Below, piece after piece: positions 16,970 through 26,403 of a stretch of DNA of 64,000 nucleotides. The DNA comes from Loktanella sp. D2R18 (lineage in GTDB: Bacteria; Pseudomonadota; Alphaproteobacteria; Rhodobacterales; Rhodobacteraceae), in the NCBI RefSeq assembly GCF_003318235.1, contig NZ_QOCG01000030.1, positions 62,001 through 126,000 on the forward strand, written 5' to 3'. The translations under genes were made by a program, and so were the position numbers. Under the pieces are notes generated by a model, which searched no databases, was not told where the DNA came from, and worked only from the letters and a program-made list of their open reading frames with translations. The stretch's first letter is position 1; each line of letters begins with the position of its first letter.

Positions 16970-17845
16970 CTACTTCTCGGATTCGACGAGGCCCTTAACG
17001 AACCAGCTTTGGAAAAAAATCACGATCAACACGGGCGGCAACATTGCAATAATCGCAAGCGCCCATGCCTGACCGTATTCGGGGATATCATTGCCTTCGT
17101 AGATGGATTGGGTGATCTGCTTGATCCCGCGCACCAGGGTAAACAGGCTTTCATCAGTCGTGATCAGGGTCGGCCACAGGTATTGGTTCCACCCGTAAAC
17201 AAACATGATGATAAAGATCGCCGCAATCATCGTGCGCGAAAGCGGCACAAGGATGTCGATAAAAAACTTGCCCGGCCCTGCCCCATCGATGCGGGCTGCT
17301 TCGACCAGTTCTTCGGGGACCGACAAAAAGAACTGCCGGAAAAAGAAAGTACCCGTTGCAGAGGCCAAAAGCGGCACGATCAACCCAGTATAGGTGTTTG
17401 CCATGCCAAGCCCTGTGACGACCTCGTAAGACGGCAGAATGCGGACCTCAAGCGGCAGCAGGATCGTTGTGAAGATCACCCAAAATGCGAACGTTGCGAA
17501 CCGCAGCCGGAAATAGACAATCGCGTAGGCAGCAGCCATCGAAAGCACGATCTTGCCAAATGCAAACCCAATCCCCAGGATCAGTGAATTCAGTAACATC
17601 GACGTCCCGTCGATCTGTTCGCTAAACCCGCCCTTTTCAAACATCGCTGCGTAAAAATTCGCGCCCATCTGATCGCCAAAGCCAAATTGCAGCCCTTCGC
17701 GCGCCAAGGTGATGTTGTCATGGCTCGTCGTGGTAAACGCCAGATAGACGGGGAACAGCATCAGCAGTGCGCCCGCGATCAAGATCGCATGATCGGCCAG
17801 ATCACTGACGCGGATGGGCTTCTTATTGTGTGTGATTTTGGTCAT
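16970..17845 (-). CDS. ugpE: Glycerol-3-phosphate ABC transporter permease
   Basis: 291 residues, six membrane spans, with the EAA coupling loop [18 protein letters not shown] (about 187-204) that contacts the ATPase. The FRQFFLSVP lead into that loop is typical of UgpE-type permeases. It lies between ugpA (9 bases upstream) and ugpC in transcription order. Substrate assignment comes from the operon as a whole, especially the UgpB-like binding protein. Confidence 0.9.
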   Translation of the reverse strand: MTKITHNKKPIRVSDLADHAILIAGALLMLFPVYLAFTTTSHDNITLAREGLQFGFGDQMGANFYAAMFEKGGFSEQIDGTSMLLNSLILGIGFAFGKIVLSMAAAYAIVYFRLRFATFAFWVIFTTILLPLEVRILPSYEVVTGLGMANTYTGLIVPLLASATGTFFFRQFFLSVPEELVEAARIDGAGPGKFFIDILVPLSRTMIAAIFIIMFVYGWNQYLWPTLITTDESLFTLVRGIKQITQSIYEGNDIPEYGQAWALAIIAMLPPVLIVIFFQSWFVKGLVESEK

Positions 17846-17854
17846 TTCAGCCCC

Positions 17855-18736
17855 TCAAGTATAATGAATGCGGCGTTCAAGCATACGGAACTGCATCACC
17901 GTAAGCGCCAAAACAAGGACCATTAGAACGACCGATTGGGCCGATGATCCGCCAAGATCGCTGCCCCGAAAACCGTCTGTATAGACCTTGTAAACAAGGG
18001 TAATTGGATTGGACGCGGGGTTCCCTTTGACCATGATGTCGATCACGCCAAAGGTATCAAAAAGTGCATAGGTGATATTGATGATCAACAAGAAAAATGC
18101 AGTCGGCGCAAGCAATGGAAACGTAATGTCCCAAAACCGCCGCGTGCCTGATTTGTTGTCAATCAGCGCAGCTTCACGCACGGCTACCGGAATCGACTGA
18201 AGTCCCGAGAGCAAAAAGATAAAGTTCACCGGGATTTGTTTCCAAACCGAAACGACAATCATCGCAAATGCGGTGTCGTTATAATTCAGGCCGATTTGCA
18301 GGTTATAGCCGAAATAGGCGAACAGATCGGTAATCGGTCCGATGTTCTGGTCAAACAACAACGCGCCCAGAAAACCAGCAACAGGCGGCGCGACGGCGTA
18401 GACCCACATTAACAACGTGCGATAGGTCTTGGCGCCGCGAATGACCTTGTCGGCCTTCACCGCCAGCAACAATGCAATGCCAAGCGACAGAAACGTTACA
18501 AGGACCGTAAAGAACAACGTGAAACCCGCGACCTTGGCGTATTCAGACGATTTTGCCAGACGGGTGTAATTGTCCGCACCGACGTAATTTGACCCAAAAC
18601 CAAAGGGGTCCTGCAAGAAAAACGATGAATAGATCGCCTCCCCTGCAGGCCAGTAGAAGAAAACAGCGATGATGATCAACTGTGGCAACAACAGTGCCAC
18701 GGGCATCAAAGGCTGCGAGAACGCCGCGCGCTTCAT
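17855..18736 (-). CDS. ugpA: Glycerol-3-phosphate ABC transporter permease
   Basis: 293 residues, six predicted spans, starting with the LLPQLIIIAVFFYWPAGEAIYSS segment found in UgpA-type permeases. The EAA loop is VREAALIDNKSGTRRFWDITFPLLAP (about 184-209, key residues EAA..D..G). It heads the permease pair and follows ugpB by 72 bases. Confidence 0.9.
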   Translation of the reverse strand: MKRAAFSQPLMPVALLLPQLIIIAVFFYWPAGEAIYSSFFLQDPFGFGSNYVGADNYTRLAKSSEYAKVAGFTLFFTVLVTFLSLGIALLLAVKADKVIRGAKTYRTLLMWVYAVAPPVAGFLGALLFDQNIGPITDLFAYFGYNLQIGLNYNDTAFAMIVVSVWKQIPVNFIFLLSGLQSIPVAVREAALIDNKSGTRRFWDITFPLLAPTAFFLLIINITYALFDTFGVIDIMVKGNPASNPITLVYKVYTDGFRGSDLGGSSAQSVVLMVLVLALTVMQFRMLERRIHYT

Positions 18737-18808
18737 GTCGAATTCCTGATATGCGAGAATGCAAATAGCGGCCGCATCACTGCGACCGCCGACGGTTATC
18801 TGATTTGC

Positions 18809-20110
18809 TTAGTTTTGCGTTTGTGCAAAACGTGACAGCAATACGTCGGATTCTTCCTTGATCGCTGTGAACGCATCATCCAGTGATGTTTCACCAGTCA
18901 GATACCGTGTGTATTCACGGTTCATTACGTCACGGATTTGAACGTAGAAGCCCATGCGATAGCCGCGTGTCCATTCGCCTGCTGGCAATGACAGTTGCTG
19001 AATACCAACTTCGGCAGCTGGGAAGCGGTCATAGTGACCATCAGCTTTTGCAACTTCGTAAGCCGCTTCAGTGATCGGCACATAGCCAGTTTCCTGGTGC
19101 CACATGTATTGTACTTCTGGTGATGTCAGGAAGCGGAAGAATTCAGCGGTTGCTTTGTTTTCTTCTTCAGGCTGACCAGACATCGCGAATAGGGCCGCAC
19201 CACCGATAAAGGTTTGTGTTGGCTCTGTTGTGATCGCTTCCCAATATGGCAGGTAAGTTGCTGAGAATTCGAATTCAGCAGTCTTTTGCAAGCCACCAAA
19301 CGACCCCGAAGACCCGAGCCACAGGCCGACTTCGCCTTGTTGGAATGGTGTCGCGTTGTCGTCCCAGCTTGCGCCGTAGAAGCCCGCATAACCGTTGTCG
19401 ATCCAACCTTTGAAAGCTTCAAAGTGATCGCGAATTTCTGGGGCGTCCATGTTGATTGTCACGTCAGCGGAATCGTAGCCGTTGTTTGCAGATGCAAACG
19501 GCAGGTTGTGACGCGAAAAGAAGTTCTCAGTGAAAATCCAAGGCATGTGTGATTGCGACATCGGCACGTAGCCGGCTTCGACCAGTGCAGGCGCTGTCAC
19601 GTCTTGGAATTCTTCCCAAGTTACAGGTGCAGTCACGCCAGCAGCTTCGAGCGCGTCAACGTTGAAATACATGATGGGCGAAGATGAATTGAACGGCATG
19701 CCGATCATTTTGCCATCGCTGTCAGCATAGAAATAACGAACGCCAGAGATGTAGTCCTCGATGTCGAACGCAATGCCATTATCAACCAGCAGGTCTTGGA
19801 CTGGGATCGTCGCACCTTGCGCGCCGATCACGGTTGCGGCGCCCGCGTCAAACACCTGCAAGATGTTTGGCTGTTCACCCGCGCGGAACGCGGCGATACC
19901 AGCAGTCAACGTTTCTTCGTAGCTGCCCTTGAAGACAGGTGTGATGACATAGTCGCTTTGGCTCGCGTTGAACTCTGTCGCGATCTTGTTCACGGTTTCG
20001 CCCAGGCTGCCGCCCATAGCGTGCCACCATTCGATTTCAGTTTGGGCCGCGACCGGGCCTGCCATCGCAGCGGTCATCGCACCAGCGATCATTACGGATG
20101 TCGTTTTCAT
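18809..20110 (-). CDS. ugpB: Glycerol-3-phosphate-binding periplasmic protein
   Basis: 433 residues from the ATG at 20110, preceded by GGGAAG; a longer open frame to 20230 lacks a ribosome site. A signal peptide ends at VAAQ. The mature start TEIEWWHAMGG and the segments EFNASQSDYVITPVFKGSYEETL and FNSSSPIMYFN are UgpB hallmarks (family 1 solute-binding protein). It captures sn-glycerol-3-phosphate or glycerophosphodiesters in the periplasm for UgpAEC. It is the first gene of the operon; Pho-box-like repeats lie upstream. Confidence 0.9.
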   Translation of the reverse strand: MKTTSVMIAGAMTAAMAGPVAAQTEIEWWHAMGGSLGETVNKIATEFNASQSDYVITPVFKGSYEETLTAGIAAFRAGEQPNILQVFDAGAATVIGAQGATIPVQDLLVDNGIAFDIEDYISGVRYFYADSDGKMIGMPFNSSSPIMYFNVDALEAAGVTAPVTWEEFQDVTAPALVEAGYVPMSQSHMPWIFTENFFSRHNLPFASANNGYDSADVTINMDAPEIRDHFEAFKGWIDNGYAGFYGASWDDNATPFQQGEVGLWLGSSGSFGGLQKTAEFEFSATYLPYWEAITTEPTQTFIGGAALFAMSGQPEEENKATAEFFRFLTSPEVQYMWHQETGYVPITEAAYEVAKADGHYDRFPAAEVGIQQLSLPAGEWTRGYRMGFYVQIRDVMNREYTRYLTGETSLDDAFTAIKEESDVLLSRFAQTQN

Positions 20111-20186
20111 TCTTTGCTTCCCTATTCTTAAAGGGCGCAGTAGCCCTTTATCAGCAAGGGTCACGTATGAGAACTGACACACAGTT

Positions 20187-20215
20187 TTGTGCAAATTCTG
20201 TGAACTATTTGTAAA
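20187..20215 (+). promoter_or_regulatory. Pho-box-like triple repeat upstream of ugpB
   Basis: Three 7-mers, TTGTGCA, CTGTGAA and TTGTAAA, start at 20187, 20198 and 20209, each separated by 4 bases, giving the 11-base period of PhoB sites (consensus CTGTCAT-N4 repeats). They lie 77-105 bases upstream of the ugpB ATG. The repeats read on the plus strand, opposite to ugpB, which is unusual, so the call is tentative. PhoB control of ugp genes is well known in other bacteria. Confidence 0.3.
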
Positions 20216-20277
20216 TAAATATAAAACCATACCGCGTGCGCCCGACCAGCCGTGAAGTCAGAATTGCTAACGCAGCG

Positions 20278-21636
20278 CTAGTGGCGCTTTCCCCGCGGCA
20301 CCCAATCCAGAACACCGCGCGTTGCGCTGCCTTCTTGGGCGACAGCCTTTAGTGTTTGCGCCTCTGCTTCTTGCACACGCATCGCCTCTTGTGCGGCCTC
20401 TTGTGCAACCCGCGCTTCTTCGGCCAAACGCGCCTCTTCCGCCATGCGCGCGGCCTCTGCGGCTGCGCGCGCCTCTTCTTCGCGCTGGAGTTCATCGGCT
20501 TCGCGGCTTTCGCGATTGAATTCTTCAATCCACTCTGGACGTGAAACTTTTTTCACTGGGGTTGTGCCGGGCAGCACAGGCTTTTCACGGCTCTTTTTAG
20601 GCGCACTATAAACGTGCTTGTTGGTTTCCGCGATCAGTTCGGTCAAGGTCTTGCTAAGACTGCGGGCTTCGGGGATTTTGACGAATTTGACCTTACTGTC
20701 GTCACGTTCAATTAGCTTGAGCCATTCCGACGCCGATTGCACGCGGTCCTTTGGCGCGACCTGCATGGCTTTATCGATGGCCTCAAGAAAGGCTCGATCG
20801 TATTGCGGAAACCGCCCGGCAAGTGGATCGCACGGATCGGGGTCGTTATTGGTCAACGCGGCGACGCGGGTCTGGCTATTGGGCGGAGATTCACCAGAAA
20901 TCAGATGATACATCGTGGCACCCAGTGCATACAGGTCGCTGGACGGCCCCTGCTTGCCACCCGCGATGTAAAACTCATGCGGTGAATATCCGTCTTTAAC
21001 CACGAGCATTGTCGACGCTTTGGTCGATGTCTTGCTTGCATCTTCACGAGCAGCCCCAAAGTCGATCAACGTAGGGCTGCCCCATTTATCGAGCAAGATA
21101 TTATCGGGCGAAATATCACGGTGTAGCAGATCGTTACGGTGTACAAGATCCATTGCATCCAGCATTTTCACAACGATTTCGCGCACTTGATCGGGGCTTA
21201 GCAGCGCGCTGTCATCATCGTCATCAATGATATCCATCAAGTCGCGCCCATGGATCAGGTCAAGCACCATATAGGCGGTTTCATTTTCCTCAAACACTTG
21301 GTGCACGCTGACAATATTGGGATGGCGTAGCTTTGCGATGCTGCGCGCCTCGCGCATGAACATTTTTACGCTCTTTTGATAATGCTCCGCAAAACGAGGG
21401 GAGTTCACACGAACCTGGTTCCCAAAACGGAAACTCACCGCGTCTGGAAAGCATTCCTTAATGACGACGCCACGTTCCAGATAGATATCGCGGACCAAAT
21501 AGGTAATGCCGAACCCGCCACTGCCAATCTGCCGGTCGATTTTAAACTTGCCGCCAAGCAAATCAGTACCAACAGGCAAAGCTTGCCCTTGGTCTTCATA
21601 GACCTCTGCAGAATCGATGATGCGGGTTTCTTCCAT
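20278..21636 (-). CDS. Serine/threonine protein kinase with Ala/Glu-rich C-terminal helix
   Basis: 452 residues. The kinase domain spans about 27-310: glycine loop IGSGGFGITY, lysine in VVIKECFP, catalytic loop HRDISPDN, DFG in LIDFGAAR, and the APE-region equivalent GYSPHEFY. The catalytic Asp and Asn are present although the usual HRDLK is HRDIS, as in many bacterial kinases. The C-terminus (about 365-440) is a charged Ala/Glu/Arg-rich helix, probably coiled coil; no membrane span is seen, so it is a soluble kinase. It lies upstream of ugpB on the same strand, but a 167-base gap with its own likely promoter separates them. Substrates unknown. Confidence 0.88.
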   Translation of the reverse strand: MEETRIIDSAEVYEDQGQALPVGTDLLGGKFKIDRQIGSGGFGITYLVRDIYLERGVVIKECFPDAVSFRFGNQVRVNSPRFAEHYQKSVKMFMREARSIAKLRHPNIVSVHQVFEENETAYMVLDLIHGRDLMDIIDDDDDSALLSPDQVREIVVKMLDAMDLVHRNDLLHRDISPDNILLDKWGSPTLIDFGAAREDASKTSTKASTMLVVKDGYSPHEFYIAGGKQGPSSDLYALGATMYHLISGESPPNSQTRVAALTNNDPDPCDPLAGRFPQYDRAFLEAIDKAMQVAPKDRVQSASEWLKLIERDDSKVKFVKIPEARSLSKTLTELIAETNKHVYSAPKKSREKPVLPGTTPVKKVSRPEWIEEFNRESREADELQREEEARAAAEAARMAEEARLAEEARVAQEAAQEAMRVQEAEAQTLKAVAQEGSATRGVLDWVPRGKRH

Positions 21637-22209
21637 AGGGAGTCCTAGGCTTCAGCGGGTAAAGAGAAACAAAGTACTAGGTCATGGAAACTTGCGTTTC
21701 ATTGGAACAGTTTATCCAACAATGTCAAGGCGCTCATGCCGGACAAGCGGTGCAACCCACCGCAACCATGCCCTTATTTTTCAACGCCACGCCACCGTTT
21801 CGCGGCAAATCCCTGTCCGAACAATGCCCTAGCCAGAAGCAAAAGGTCATAAATTAAGGTGTTCCGCCGTGCCCGGCTGCCGTAACGTCATATTTGATGG
21901 GCATCAAAATTCTTACAGATATCAATGGGGCAAAATATTTAATGTTTTCTATACATCCGCGCGATCACCGGGGGCTAATCTAGAACTAGAACCGCAATGT
22001 TTACATTCTCTGCGAAAGAATCAGCGCAGTTTCGTGACGCCGGATATCTAAAGACCGTCTTGAAAAATTAAAAATCGTTTAAATACAATAATTTATTTCC
22101 GAATAGGCATTCCAGAACCTGCGCGCGGACACCCAGAAACCGCCTTAGTTAGACCGAAATCCGACTTGCTACGGTAATCCCTCCTAAAATTAGTGGTGTT
22201 CAAAAGTAG
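21637..22209. other. Gene-free, AT-richer stretch at the probable left edge of an accessory island
   Basis: No supported gene was found in these 573 bases. Base composition becomes more AT-rich from about 21840. The short open frames do not resemble proteins and lack ribosome sites. The stretch separates core-type genes from the truncated DUF3800 gene and the phage remnants, so it may contain the old left junction of the island; I found no copy of the tRNA-Arg 3' end here. Confidence 0.4.
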
Positions 22210-22692
22210 AGTTTTCTCGGCAAGATATCTGAGGAGGTTTACGAAGAAGAACGGACGGTTTTCTTCGACGAAGGGCTATTTAGTTCAGCAGCGGCAGGTC
22301 AAGACATCGCTAACATGAAGAGCGTTCCACTAAATTGCTCCATTCACTTCGAACAAGACTCCAAACAAGTCCTTGGCATCCAATTAGCAGATTTGGCGGC
22401 GCACACTTGTGCAATGATGCTTCTAGATACATTGGGTAAGCCTAAGAAGTTAGTCGATTGGCCTGACAGCGGTTACGGTGACGACGTGGATGTCGATTTG
22501 CCGTTTGAACTGTGGGCCTATTTCCGAAATTCCTTTCTTTCCATTCAAACTCACGAGGATAACGCCGATTTCGACCCAGCAATTGTGGATGTCGCGGAAC
22601 ATGGGCTTCATATAGACCCAAGAGTTAACGAAGTCCTGGCAGAAGCTGCGCTTCGACGCTTCGGCGAGATGTATCTCGGTTGCGCACACTGA
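22210..22692 (+). pseudogene. DUF3800-domain protein, 5'-truncated remnant
   Basis: The open frame from 22210 (just after an in-frame TAG at 22207) to 22692 encodes about 160 residues that match only the C-terminal half of DUF3800 proteins. In it, a strand with an F-D-E motif (VFFDEG) is followed by HFEQDSKQVLGIQLADLAAHTC, the QLADL signature of the family. No upstream start codon or N-terminal half with the usual first catalytic Asp is present in any frame. An ATG at 22315 would give only 125 residues. DUF3800 proteins are nuclease-like and frequent in phage and defence regions. It sits next to the broken DUF262 gene, so this looks like a decaying defence area. Confidence 0.6.
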
Positions 22693-23060
22693 TTTCGCTG
22701 ATCCGCAAAACGGCCCTAAGCCGACCTTGCCCCAACCTTATAGATGCTGATGTGCATCCCGCTTAAGGAGACGTTCGCTACAAAAGACCAATGGGGGCGA
22801 ACTGAAAGAATACGAGCGCATCCGTCAACTATCTCTAGTTGCATAATCAAAGCGAGAATGTTTCTATGAGGTCATGGAGCAAGTACAGAATTTTACTCCC
22901 GTCGCATTTGTCATACTCATTTTGATCTTGGCGCTTTCGTCGCCGTTCTTCTACATTCAATTATTTCGCGCGGTTGGGAAAAGCGCGCGCTCCACCATGA
23001 ATCCAAGAAACAATCATACCACAAACGCGAAACGCGTTTTACCAATTCAGAGGAAAAGAC
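22693..23060. other. Intergenic region before the DUF262 gene
   Basis: These 368 bases hold no gene I can support. A frame at 22874-23089 would encode 71 residues with one hydrophobic segment (FVILILILALSSPFFYIQLF), but it runs into the DUF262 gene, has no good ribosome site and has an unlikely tail. Confidence 0.35.
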
Positions 23061-24799
23061 ATGAACGACGCCTCACAGCTTCGGATTGAAGCTGCCCACA
23101 AGAAGATTTCGGACGTTTTTTTTCCAAGGACTATGCCTTTACGATCCCCGCCTACCAGCGCCCCTACGCATGGGAAACGACGCAGGTCGAAGAGTTGTTG
23201 GCCGACCTGACTGATGCCATGGCACCGACCTCAAAGTCAGATGGGTTTTATTTTCTAGGCAGCATTGTTCTGGTAAAAAAGCACGGCAGCCCGGACTCGC
23301 GCGTTGTGGACGGACAGCAGCGTTTGACTACGCTGACGATCCTGTTCAGCGTGATCCGCGACCTGACCGAAGACGCTATAAAGCAAGCCAACCGCGAAAA
23401 ATACGTCAAGCAGGTGGCCAACGAAGATGAAGGCATCCCCGAAGCGCTTCGACTTCAATTGCGTCAGAAGGATCAGGCCTATTTTGAGAAACATGTTCAG
23501 GCTGGCGGCGCAACTGACAACCTTCCGACGATAGACGGGTTGTCGGGTGCCAAGGCCCGTATCATTCAGAACGCAGGGACCATCCGCCGCAAGCTGGAAA
23601 ATATGGGGGAAGAGACGCGCAGTGCGCTTTTGAAATTCCTTCTGCAGAGTTGTTATCTGGTTGTGGTTGAGGTGCCAACGCAAACGGCGGCTCGCCGAAT
23701 TTTCACGGTCCTAAACGCGCGCGGCATGGACTTGTCTGCCACAGATATCTTGAAGGCTGACCTTCTGGAACGTGCTGGCGAGGACAAGGAAGACAACCTT
23801 TCTCAACGATGGGAAGACGTCGAAGTCAGCCTTGAACGCGGTAAGTTCAGTGATCTGTTCACGCATATTCGGATGATTTTTGAGCGGGACGAGCCACGGT
23901 CAGCGCTCGAAAACGGATTCCCCGAACAAGTCCCGATTTTTCGCGATAATCCGATGAAATTTATGGATACGGTTCTCGAACCGTTCGCGGACTCATTCTT
24001 GCTGTCTATGGACGATGCTGAACTAAGGAGCCGTTTTGGCCACAAAACCGCTGATCTTGTGCGCTCTCTCGAGCGCTTGGACAACAAGGATTGGCTCCCG
24101 CCACTTCTTCTTTGCCTTCAGCAGAGCAGTACCGACACCAAAGACGACGTTGCAGACTTTGTCTTCGAGCTTGAGCGGCTGGCATATTACCTGTTCATGG
24201 TTCGCGCTGACGTGAATGCCCGTATGAGCCGCTATGCAGATGTACTCGACAAGCTGGAACCGCAAGTTGATCGCAAGCTCCGGGCAGGCGCAAAGGAGCG
24301 TTCAACAGCGCTGGAATTGACCCAAGATGAAGTGTTTGCGCTATTTGATGCGCTTGATGGGAATGTTTACTTGGTTACACGGGTCGTCAAACCCCTACTA
24401 TTGCGGCTCGAGCAGGCATCTCATGATGGATCTGCAAATTACGATTTTCCGACCATTTCAGTGGAACATGTTTGTCCACAAACCTTGGAAGAGGGCTCCC
24501 AGTGGGCAGAGTGGTATGCTGACGGTGAAGATCACAGCATTTGGCTGCATACCATTGGCAACCTTGTTCTTTTAAATTTTCGGAAAAACTCGGCTGCCAG
24601 AAATTACGATTTCGGCAAGAAGAAGACGAAATATTTTGCTGCTGGTGACACAAGTCCATTCACTCTGACCAATGAGGTCCGTGAATTCGGTTCTTGGAAG
24701 CCAGAGGATATCGAAGGGCGCAGAAAAGCACTGTTGAAGCGGTTGGCTAAAGACTGGGGCCTGAAAGACACCTTCAAGAAATGGTGGGAAAACGAATGA
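23061..24799 (+). pseudogene. GmrSD-like DUF262/DUF1524 nuclease gene with frameshift in an 8-T run
   Basis: Reading from the ATG at 23061 gives MNDASQLRIEAAHKKISDV and then runs out of frame at a run of eight T (23116-23123), stopping at 23208-23210. The other frame takes up exactly there with KDYAFTIPAYQRPYAWE and continues to 24799. That part has the DUF262 core VVDGQQRLTTLTIL and a C-terminal DUF1524 His-Asn nuclease site (VEHVCPQ ... HTIGNLVLL ... NSAARNYDFGKKK). Adding one T or removing two restores one reading frame of about 580 residues. DUF262/DUF1524 proteins are type IV-like restriction enzymes that attack modified phage DNA. It may be a real mutation, a sequence error or a slip-prone on/off switch. 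Confidence 0.75.
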
Positions 24800-24959
24800 C
24801 AAATGAATATTTCGCATCCAAAGCCTCATGCGTTGATGGGCAGCAATGGGCATACTGCTGATCAGATCGCCAGGAGAGATTCGTAAAGCGTTTACATCCA
24901 GATAGAATGGGAATGGCACAGCGAATGTCTCATTCCTCCCATAAAGCTGAACAGCCCCA

Positions 24960-25190
24960 TCATCCTCCCCTCTCACATTCCCGATCCCAGCTGATATTTG
25001 TCTTAAAATCCCTGCGCAGGTTCCAGGGCGCGTTGGCTGCCCGCCAATCGAGCTCTTCTTGCGTGAACCGCCGCGGCTCTTCGATGTCGCAGAAGTCTGC
25101 AGCACCGTCTGGCACCAGAACCGGTTCAGGGGCGCAGCCAGTGATCAGGCACAACGATAAGATCGGTATCAGGCATTTGGTCAACGGCAT
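24960..25190 (-). CDS. Small lipoprotein, probable outer-membrane spanin (Rz1-like)
   Basis: 76 residues from the ATG at 25190, giving a lipoprotein signal peptide with lipobox LITGC (Cys about residue 18). The mature part is short and charged (PRRFTQEELDWRAANAPWNLRRD). The gene overlaps the upstream small membrane-protein gene by 65 bases in another frame, the arrangement of overlapping Rz/Rz1 spanin genes, and lies next to a tape-measure remnant. In phages such pairs fuse inner and outer membranes at lysis. Spanins diverge fast, so the assignment rests on architecture. Confidence 0.55.
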   Translation of the reverse strand: MPLTKCLIPILSLCLITGCAPEPVLVPDGAADFCDIEEPRRFTQEELDWRAANAPWNLRRDFKTNISWDRECERGG

Positions 25191-25386
25191 GGTCAGACCC
25201 CTTATCATCAAGAACTGTTTGTAGCCGCCCGCCGCATGCGGAGAGCTGAAGTTGAAGGGCAGCGAGGTCACGTCGCAAATAGGCCGTGGTTTCACTCCCC
25301 TCCCAGCCGCCGATAAAGTTTATGGCCAGCGCCAGTGCTGCTGCGGATCCGGCGATGCCGCCGGCAGCCTCGCTGCGGGCGCTCAT
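25126..25386 (-). CDS. Small inner-membrane protein, probable i-spanin (Rz-like)
   Basis: 86 residues from the ATG at 25386, which overlaps the tape-measure frame stop as ATGA. One hydrophobic segment near the N-terminus (GGIAGSAAALALAINFIGGW) is followed by a helix-prone stretch (LRRDLAALQLQLSACGGRLQTVL) that would reach into the periplasm. The following lipoprotein gene begins inside its 3' part. Topology and overlap match an Rz-like inner-membrane spanin subunit. No close relative is recognised. Confidence 0.5.
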   Translation of the reverse strand: MSARSEAAGGIAGSAAALALAINFIGGWEGSETTAYLRRDLAALQLQLSACGGRLQTVLDDKGSDHAVDQMPDTDLIVVPDHWLRP

Positions 25387-26383
25387 GCTTGAGCCTCTGT
25401 CTTTGGCTGCATCAGTACACGCGCAACCGCGCCACATGCCGCTGCGATGAGCGACAGCACTGTCATCACGCCATCACTGGGCTGCAGGTCTGGGGCCAAC
25501 ACACCGTCGCGGATCTGATCGATCAGTGAGGTGCCGACTGCTTCCGCTTCGTCTTGGGTATTCCAGCCCAGCACGATGGCGGCCATTTCATCACCAAGCC
25601 CCTCCAGCGCCTCCGTGAACGCGGCCTCTTTGGCAGCATCATCCAAGCCTTTGAGCGAGACCTTGAACTTATGGGTAAACCCGTCAAACACATCGCTAGA
25701 AATGCCGAGCGCTGCGGTGGCTGCAACCACGCCCTCTTGTACCGACAGCACCGCCTGATTGATCGGATCACTCTCAGCCGCTGACAGTGCGCTGTATTTA
25801 TAGCTGGTCTTTTTGGAGAGGCCCCAGAATTTGCTTTTCTGGATCTTTTCAAAGCTCTCATACATGGCGTCTTCCATGTTGATCGTCGCGCGGATGCCGC
25901 TATCCAGCAATGTGGTTTTGGTCTTGAAGAATGACACCGCAGCCGCAGCGATCCCGATGACGGGCAGCGCGGCACCAATGCTCGACATCAGACCAGCACC
26001 GCCACCAATGCTGCTGAACAAGCCGCCAATGCCGCCGCCTGCCCCAAACGTGCCGGCTAATGTGTTGCCAAGCCCACCCAGCAAGCCGCTCCCGCCCGCA
26101 AGCCCGCTAAAGCCAGCAGCCAATCCACTGCCCCCGGTAAACGCGCCCAAAATACCGCCGGACCCGCCCATGCTGCCCATTAACCCAGACAGCAGCCCGC
26201 CAGAGCCACCCAAAGCAGAGCTGACGCCACCAGTGGCCGCATTAGCCACGCTCCCGCAGAGATCGCCATGAACTGTCTGCGCATCTGCCGCAGCGGCGCA
26301 TCCATACGCTTGGCACCGCGCTCAAACTGCGCGCTGTCCAAGCCAAGGTTCACCCGCAGGCTACCAATCACCGATGATGACAT
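25383..26383 (-). pseudogene. Phage tail tape-measure gene, internally deleted and frameshifted
   Basis: The 5' part (ATG at 26383) encodes MSSSVIGSLRVNLGLDSAQFERGAKR and QMRRQFMAISAG, the conserved start of tape-measure proteins of alphaproteobacterial siphophages. Near 26250 the frame changes and a second open frame (to 25383) encodes a Gly-rich stretch and the typical C-terminal region (KTSYKYSAL to GLDDAAKEAAFTEALEGLGDEMAAIV). A whole gene would be far longer than the roughly 330 codons left, so a large central piece has been lost and the two ends joined out of frame. It marks a degraded prophage. Confidence 0.7.
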
Positions 26384-26403
26384 TGTAAAAACTCCAATTC
26401 AAG

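Noticed and set aside
21869-22051. 60-residue open frame in the AT-rich gap
   Set aside because: No ribosome site, no similarity and no neighbour linkage; such frames are expected by chance.
22068-22082. A third TTAA-N7-TTAA match (CtrA-type box)
   Set aside because: It lies in a strongly AT-rich, gene-free stretch where the pattern arises easily, and the only gene downstream is a truncated remnant without a start.
22874-23089. 71-residue frame with a hydrophobic segment
   Set aside because: It runs into the DUF262 gene, has no proper ribosome site, and its second half has no protein-like character.
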